Below are positions 59,852 to 64,000 of a stretch of 64,000 bases of DNA, piece after piece. The notes beneath the pieces were generated by a model, which saw only the letters and a program-made list of their open reading frames with translations, made no database searches and had not been told where the DNA came from. This stretch comes from RH-AL1 sp965249685. Its GTDB lineage: Bacteria > Pseudomonadota > Alphaproteobacteria > Rhizobiales > Beijerinckiaceae. Every line of letters begins with the position of its first letter. The stretch's first letter is position 1. Made by a program: the position numbers and the translations under genes. The stretch is from the NCBI GenBank assembly GCA_965249685.1, contig CBDFMN010000003.1:1550001-1614000 (forward strand), in the 5' to 3' direction.

Positions 59852-60817
59852 ATGCCGGACGCGAATCTGCCGATCGTCGATATGTCGCCAGCTTTGACGG
59901 GCGATGCGGCCGCTCGCCGGAGCGTAGGGCGCGCCTTCGGTCACGCCCTTGAGACGACTGGTTTTGCGGTGATCGTCGGGCATGGCGTGCCGGAGGCGCT
60001 CACGAACGAGCTTTATGCCACGATGAAGCGGTACTTCGCGCAGCCGTCCGAGGCCAAGCGCCGCGACGTCGCGCCGGAAGCGACCAAGGCACGCGGTTAC
60101 CTGCCGATGGGCGCCGAAAGCGTCGCCGGGACGCTGTCGGCGTCGACGCCGGCCGATCTGTGCGAAGCGCTCGTCTTCGCGGCGCCGCACCGCGAAGGGC
60201 GGAGCGATCGGCCGAATATATGGCCCTCCGAGCCGCCGGCGTTGCGCGGTCTGGTGGAAGCCTGGATCGGCGAGATCCTGACGCTGACGGGTCACCTCAC
60301 CTCTCTGTCGGCGCTCGCCCTCGACGTGCCGGAAGACTATTTCGCACCTTGGTTCGCCGATCCGGCACTCGCTTTGCGCTTTGTCCATTACCCCGACCAG
60401 GCTCAGCCTCCGGCACCGGGACAATTGCGTTACGGCGCCCATCACGATTACGGCGGCTTGACCCTTTTGAGACAGGATGGCGCGCCGGGAGGGCTGGAGA
60501 TCGCCGATCGCGAGGGGCGTTGGATCGAGGCCAGCGTGGTGCCGAACTCCTTCGTCATCAACGTCGGCGACCTGCTCGCGCGCTGGACCAACGGGCGCTG
60601 GCGCTCGACGCTCCACCGCGTCTCGAACCCCGAGCGCAGCCTGACGGGATCGACGGCCCGCCTCTCCATGGTGGCGTTCACGGCGCCCAACGAAGCCTCC
60701 GAGGTGGCTTGCCTGCCCACGTGTTGCAACGCGGACAATCCGGCTCGCTACGAGCCTGTCGTTGCGGGCGCCTACATCCTGTCGAAGATCAGGGCTTCCA
60801 TGACGGTGAAGCCCTGA
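59852..60817 (+). CDS. 2-oxoglutarate/Fe(II) dioxygenase, isopenicillin-N-synthase-like, copy 2
   Basis: 321-aa paralogue of the dioxygenase at 51047-52060. H197-x-D199 in GAHHDYG and H255 in TLHRVSNP form the iron site, and R270-x-S272 (ARLSMVAF) binds 2-oxoglutarate. LPIVDMSPA and GHGVPEAL mark the N-terminus. ATG 59852 is 10 nt after the preceding stop. The Rut-linked copy differs in the segment before the HxD. In this operon it probably oxidises the same molecule as the Rieske enzyme or its product. Confidence 0.87.
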   Translation: MPDANLPIVDMSPALTGDAAARRSVGRAFGHALETTGFAVIVGHGVPEALTNELYATMKRYFAQPSEAKRRDVAPEATKARGYLPMGAESVAGTLSASTPADLCEALVFAAPHREGRSDRPNIWPSEPPALRGLVEAWIGEILTLTGHLTSLSALALDVPEDYFAPWFADPALALRFVHYPDQAQPPAPGQLRYGAHHDYGGLTLLRQDGAPGGLEIADREGRWIEASVVPNSFVINVGDLLARWTNGRWRSTLHRVSNPERSLTGSTARLSMVAFTAPNEASEVACLPTCCNADNPARYEPVVAGAYILSKIRASMTVKP

Positions 60818-60818
60818 C

Positions 60819-62207
60819 ATGACAAACCAAAACCGCGCAGCCGTCGCTGCGACGCCGCAGGCTCTGGCCGCACTGAAACACGACCTCGCGTCACGCGTCG
60901 TCCTCGTCGACGATCCGATCCGCGTCAAGAAACGCTCGCGCGACTTCTTCTGGTATTCCCCTCTGCTCGACGCGGCGTTGAACGGGCGCGTCGCCGACCT
61001 GCTCGTCGAGGCGCGCGACGAGGCGGACGTGGTGGCAACGGCCGCCGCCTGCGCGCGCCACGGCGTCCCGCTCACCGTGCGTGGAGGCGGCACCGGCAAT
61101 TACGGGCAGGCGGTGCCATTGTACGGCGGCGTGGTTCTCGACGTCACCGCCCTCGATCGCGTCGAGTGGCAGCGCGGCGACGCGGTGCGCGTCGGGCCCG
61201 GCCTGCGCATGAACCGCCTCGACGAGACGGTGCGGGACTCGGCGCAAGAGCAGCGCATGCACCCCTCGACGAAGCGCACCGCAACGGTCGGCGGCTTCGT
61301 CGCCGGCGGCTCCGGGGGCATCGGCTCAGTGACCTGGGGCGGCCTGCGCGAACGCGACAACATCCGCGCCGCCAGGGTCGTCACCCTGGAGCGCGAGCCG
61401 CGCGTCCTGGAGTTGACCGGCCCGGCCGTCCACAAGGTCGCGCACGCCTACGGAACAACGGGCATCATCACCGCGGTGGAGATGGCGCTGGCGCCGATCC
61501 ACTCCTGGATCGACGTGATCGCCGCCTTCGACGACCTCGCCGCAGCCGCGCGTTGCGGCTTGGCCGTCGCGACCGATGCCGCGCTCATCAAGAAGCTGGT
61601 GACGCCGATCGCCTGGCCGATCCCGCAATGGTTCTCCGCGCTCCAGGCGGCCTGCCCCGAAGGTCAGTCGATCCTCATCGCGATGGTCGCCGAAGAGTCG
61701 ATGGCAGGCTTGCGCGCTCACGTCGCCGCGGCGGGCGGCACGCTGACGCACGCGCAGCCACTCAATGACGCGCCGGGCTCGGTCCCCCTCTACGAATACA
61801 CCTGGAACCACACGACGCTGCAGGTTCTCAAGGCCGACCGCGGTTACACCTATCTGCAGAGCCTCCACCCTGCCGACACCGCATTGCAGAGTGTCGCCAC
61901 CATCGCCGCGCTGTTCCCGGACGAGTTGCACATCCATCTCGAGTTCATCGAATATGCCGGGCGGATCACCTGCTCCGGCCTTCCGATCGTGCGCTACACC
62001 ACGCCCGAACGCTTGCACACAATCATCGCCGCGCACGAGGCGCGCGGCATCTCGATCGCCAACCCGCACGTCTACACGCTGGAAGACGGCGCCGGGCACA
62101 AGAGCGTCGATGCCAACCAGCTCGGCTTCAAGCACGAGGTCGATCCTATGGGACTGATGAACCCGGGCAAGATGCGGAGCTTCCAACCGGGCGCCGTCCC
62201 GGCATGA
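60819..62207 (+). CDS. FAD-linked oxidase (GlcD/VAO-type)
   Basis: 462-aa flavoprotein of the PCMH/VAO fold. The FAD-binding half has LTVRGGGTGNYGQAVPLYGG and VGGFVAGGSGGIGSVTWGG; the C-terminal half has LEFIEYAGR and DPMGLMNPGKMRS, the typical ending of D-lactate/glycolate-type oxidases. No covalent-FAD histidine could be assigned. It begins 1 nt after the dioxygenase stop and overlaps the next gene by 4 nt. It probably oxidises a hydroxy acid or alcohol made by the oxygenases. Confidence 0.87.
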   Translation: MTNQNRAAVAATPQALAALKHDLASRVVLVDDPIRVKKRSRDFFWYSPLLDAALNGRVADLLVEARDEADVVATAAACARHGVPLTVRGGGTGNYGQAVPLYGGVVLDVTALDRVEWQRGDAVRVGPGLRMNRLDETVRDSAQEQRMHPSTKRTATVGGFVAGGSGGIGSVTWGGLRERDNIRAARVVTLEREPRVLELTGPAVHKVAHAYGTTGIITAVEMALAPIHSWIDVIAAFDDLAAAARCGLAVATDAALIKKLVTPIAWPIPQWFSALQAACPEGQSILIAMVAEESMAGLRAHVAAAGGTLTHAQPLNDAPGSVPLYEYTWNHTTLQVLKADRGYTYLQSLHPADTALQSVATIAALFPDELHIHLEFIEYAGRITCSGLPIVRYTTPERLHTIIAAHEARGISIANPHVYTLEDGAGHKSVDANQLGFKHEVDPMGLMNPGKMRSFQPGAVPA

Positions 62208-62845
62208 GCGGGACGCCGCTGAACGTGCTCTACGTCTACTGCCACCCGCTGCCGGAGAGCTTCCACTCCGCTATCCGCACCGAGGCTTTGGCGGGGTTGG
62301 AGGAGGCCGGCCATCGCGTGGACCTGCTCGACCTCTACGCCGAAGGGTTCGATCCCGTCCTCAGTGCCGACGGGCGCCGGCGCTACCATGACGTGGCGGC
62401 CAACCGACACGGCCTCGAACCTTACGTGGCGCGGTTGCAGCACGCCGACATGCTGGTGGTGCAATTCCCGACCTGGAGTTTCGGCCCTCCTGCCATGCTC
62501 AAGGGTTTCATCGACCGCATGATGATGCCGGGCGTCGCCTTCGACCTGTCCGACCCCGCGCACGCCAAGCCGCTGTTGGGCAACATCAAGCACATCGTGG
62601 GCATCGTCAGCTACGGACGCCCGCGCCTCATGGCGCTCGGGATGGCGGACCCGCCGCGCAAGCTCGTCACGCGCTACCTTCGCTGGTTCGCCGCGCCCCA
62701 GGCGGGCACCACCTATCTCGGGATCTACCACATGAACACGGCGACGGCCGAGCGACGGCAGGCCTTCCTCGGCCGCGTGCGCCGGGCGATGGCGGGACTG
62801 CGGCTGCGTCGGCAGGGACTGCTGGCCGGCCTGCTGTCACGGTGA
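62204..62845 (+). CDS. Flavodoxin-fold NAD(P)H:quinone oxidoreductase
   Basis: 213-aa flavodoxin_2-family protein. NVLYVYCHPLPESFHSAI is the FMN phosphate loop, and VVQFPTWSFGPPAMLKGFIDR is the conserved core. Starts as ATGA overlap with the FAD oxidase. It could reduce FMN for the divergent monooxygenase or pass electrons to the Rieske enzyme; neither is shown by sequence. Confidence 0.85.
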   Translation: MSGTPLNVLYVYCHPLPESFHSAIRTEALAGLEEAGHRVDLLDLYAEGFDPVLSADGRRRYHDVAANRHGLEPYVARLQHADMLVVQFPTWSFGPPAMLKGFIDRMMMPGVAFDLSDPAHAKPLLGNIKHIVGIVSYGRPRLMALGMADPPRKLVTRYLRWFAAPQAGTTYLGIYHMNTATAERRQAFLGRVRRAMAGLRLRRQGLLAGLLSR

Positions 62846-63678
62846 GCGGCGTGGCAGCACCCCCATTGCCGTCGCGTTGGTGGTGGGACCTCTCGACCCG
62901 CGAGTTCGCCGCGCTCGACTGGGGTGCGCTCGTCGCCATCCTGCCCGTGGCGGCGGTGGAGCAGCACGGCCCCCACCTGCCGGTGCGTGTCGACGCCGCG
63001 ATCAGCGCCGGAATCGTGTCGCGCGCGGTCACCCTCATGCCGGCGGACTTGCCCGCGCTGGTGCTGCCGGCCATGCCGGTCGGCAAGTCGAACGAGCACG
63101 AGCGGTACCCGGGGACGCTGAGCCTCCCTTACGACCTCCTGGCGCGGCTGTGGATCGCGATCGGCGAGAGCGTGCACCGAGCCGGCGGCCGCCGCCTACT
63201 CATCCTCAACAGCCACGGCGGCCAGCCGCAGGTGATGGAGATCGTCACCCGCGAGTTGCGCGTGCGGCTTGGCATGCTCGCGGTCGGCTGCTCCTGGTGG
63301 GGCGTCGCCGGCATGGACGACCTCTTCTGCGAGGCGGAGCGTCGGCACGGGATCCATGGCGGCGCCATAGAGACGAGCGCCATGCTCGCCCTGCACCCCG
63401 AACTCGTCCGGCGGGAACACGCCCGCGACTTCGTGCCTTTGTCGGTCGCGATGGAGGCGCGCGGCGGCCTGCTCACCCCCGAGGGAGCGGTCGGCTTCGG
63501 CTGGGCGGCGCAAGACCTCCATCCGCTGGGCGTGAGCGGCGACGCCACGGCCGCGGATGCCGCGCGGGGCCACGAACTCGTCGAGCGCGCCGCCCGAGGC
63601 TTGGTCGCCCTGACGGCCGAGGTCTCCGCCTTCCCGCTGGGACGGTTGACCGAACGAACGGGCTTCGACCATGGCTGA
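62842..63678 (+). CDS. Creatininase-family amidohydrolase
   Basis: 278-aa metal-dependent hydrolase of the creatininase fold. Metal ligands are visible: E40, H42 and D51 in VEQHGPHLPVRVD, H125 in LNSHGGQ and E177 in GAIETSA. Creatininase opens a cyclic amide, and relatives include the deformylase ArfB, so ring-opening or deformylation of a cyclic amide is likely. GTG 62842 overlaps the previous stop by 4 nt. Its substrate is probably the heterocycle handled by this operon. Confidence 0.87.
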   Translation: MSGVAAPPLPSRWWWDLSTREFAALDWGALVAILPVAAVEQHGPHLPVRVDAAISAGIVSRAVTLMPADLPALVLPAMPVGKSNEHERYPGTLSLPYDLLARLWIAIGESVHRAGGRRLLILNSHGGQPQVMEIVTRELRVRLGMLAVGCSWWGVAGMDDLFCEAERRHGIHGGAIETSAMLALHPELVRREHARDFVPLSVAMEARGGLLTPEGAVGFGWAAQDLHPLGVSGDATAADAARGHELVERAARGLVALTAEVSAFPLGRLTERTGFDHG

Positions 63679-64000
63679 ACCCCTCCACCCGGTTGCAGGT
63701 CCGGCGACCGCGACCCTGGTCCTGAGCGACGGGGTGCACCTTGCGGCCGACGTCTACCGGCCGGTCGGGGCGGGACGCTATCCCGTGCTGCTGATGCGCC
63801 AACCCTACGGCCGCGCCATCGCCTCGACGCTGACGCTCGCGCATCCCGCCTGGTATGCCGCGCGGGGCTATGTCGTCGTCATTCAGGATGTCCGTGGGCG
63901 CGGCGGCAGTACCGGCACGTTCCGGCTGTTCGAGAGCGAGGCCGCCGATGGGGCCGCGACGCTGGCCTGGGCGGCCGACCTTCCCGGGAGCAACGGGCAG
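63671..64000 (+). CDS. CocE/NonD (X-Pro dipeptidyl-peptidase S15) family hydrolase, 3'-truncated
   Basis: The frame from ATG 63671 is open to the last base, giving 110 residues of what is normally a 550-650-aa protein. The start LVLSDGVHLAADVYRP, then YPVLLMRQPYGR, GYVVVIQDVRGRGGSTG and DGAATLAWAADLP are classic N-terminal landmarks of cocaine-esterase/glutaryl-acylase-type alpha/beta hydrolases. The nucleophile serine (GxSYxG) lies outside the window. It overlaps the creatininase-family gene by 8 nt. Likely an ester or amide hydrolase of the same pathway. Confidence 0.85.
   Translation, partial: MAEPLHPVAGPATATLVLSDGVHLAADVYRPVGAGRYPVLLMRQPYGRAIASTLTLAHPAWYAARGYVVVIQDVRGRGGSTGTFRLFESEAADGAATLAWAADLPGSNGQ

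Noticed and set aside
1..64000. Signs of a mobile element, prophage, CRISPR array or RNA gene.
   Set aside because: No transposase, integrase, phage structural gene, spaced repeat array, or tRNA/rRNA-like sequence was recognised by eye.

Overview
The window is about 64 kb of dense, GC-rich chromosomal DNA. It looks like an alphaproteobacterium, probably of the order Hyphomicrobiales (Methylobacterium/Beijerinckia relatives). The grounds are a DUF2312/UPF0335 (GapR-like) gene, MmyB-type XRE regulator, COG4705 membrane proteins, many GTG/TTG starts and 4-nt ATGA/GTGA gene overlaps. I saw no rRNA, tRNA, CRISPR array, transposase or phage gene. The first gene (thiE) and the last (a CocE/NonD-type hydrolase) are cut by the window edges.

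Layout. 1-7.4 kb is mixed housekeeping: thiE, an HNH nuclease, an XRE regulator with a carboxymuconolactone-decarboxylase-like gene, a DJ-1/isonitrile-hydratase-like gene, a phosphatase-autotransporter fusion and DUF2312. 7.4-13.3 kb holds a hybrid histidine kinase whose sensor is an NCS1 (purine/cytosine permease) domain, its LuxR-type response regulator and an MFS pump. 13.4-24 kb is an amide/urea-type nitrogen block: an orphan peptide-type binding protein, allophanate hydrolase, an amidase and a branched-chain-type ABC importer with a fused permease-ATPase. 24-28.4 kb is an OmpR/EnvZ-type system between two COG4705 paralogues. 28.6-30.2 kb holds a small secreted protein and a Tsx/OmpK-like outer-membrane barrel.

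30.5-36 kb is purine salvage/oxidation: a nucleoside deaminase, 8-oxoguanine deaminase and a two-gene xanthine-dehydrogenase-type enzyme. An ABC ATPase and two permeases of the BMP (nucleoside) class follow, without a binding protein. From 52.1 kb down to 39.8 kb every gene lies on the minus strand: an isopenicillin-N-synthase-like dioxygenase, a VOC protein, a complete BMP nucleoside importer, rutR, rutA-B-C-D-F and an MFS transporter. A near-perfect RutR operator sits upstream of rutA. Two more RutR-like boxes lie upstream of the dioxygenase gene, so I infer that the dioxygenase and importer belong to the uracil/thymine regulon.

52.8-64 kb is an apparently uncharacterised catabolic unit. 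A flavin monooxygenase of the NtaA/SnaA class diverges from an eleven-gene plus-strand operon: cysteine hydrolase, THI5/NMT1-type ABC importer with two binding proteins, Rieske oxygenase, second IPNS-like dioxygenase, FAD-linked oxidase, flavodoxin-fold reductase, creatininase-fold hydrolase and CocE-type hydrolase. A flavin monooxygenase plus a cysteine hydrolase is also the core of the Rut pathway, so this may be a second, Rut-like route for a decorated N-heterocycle. Taken together, about 50 kb of the window is devoted to sensing, importing and breaking down nitrogen-rich small molecules.
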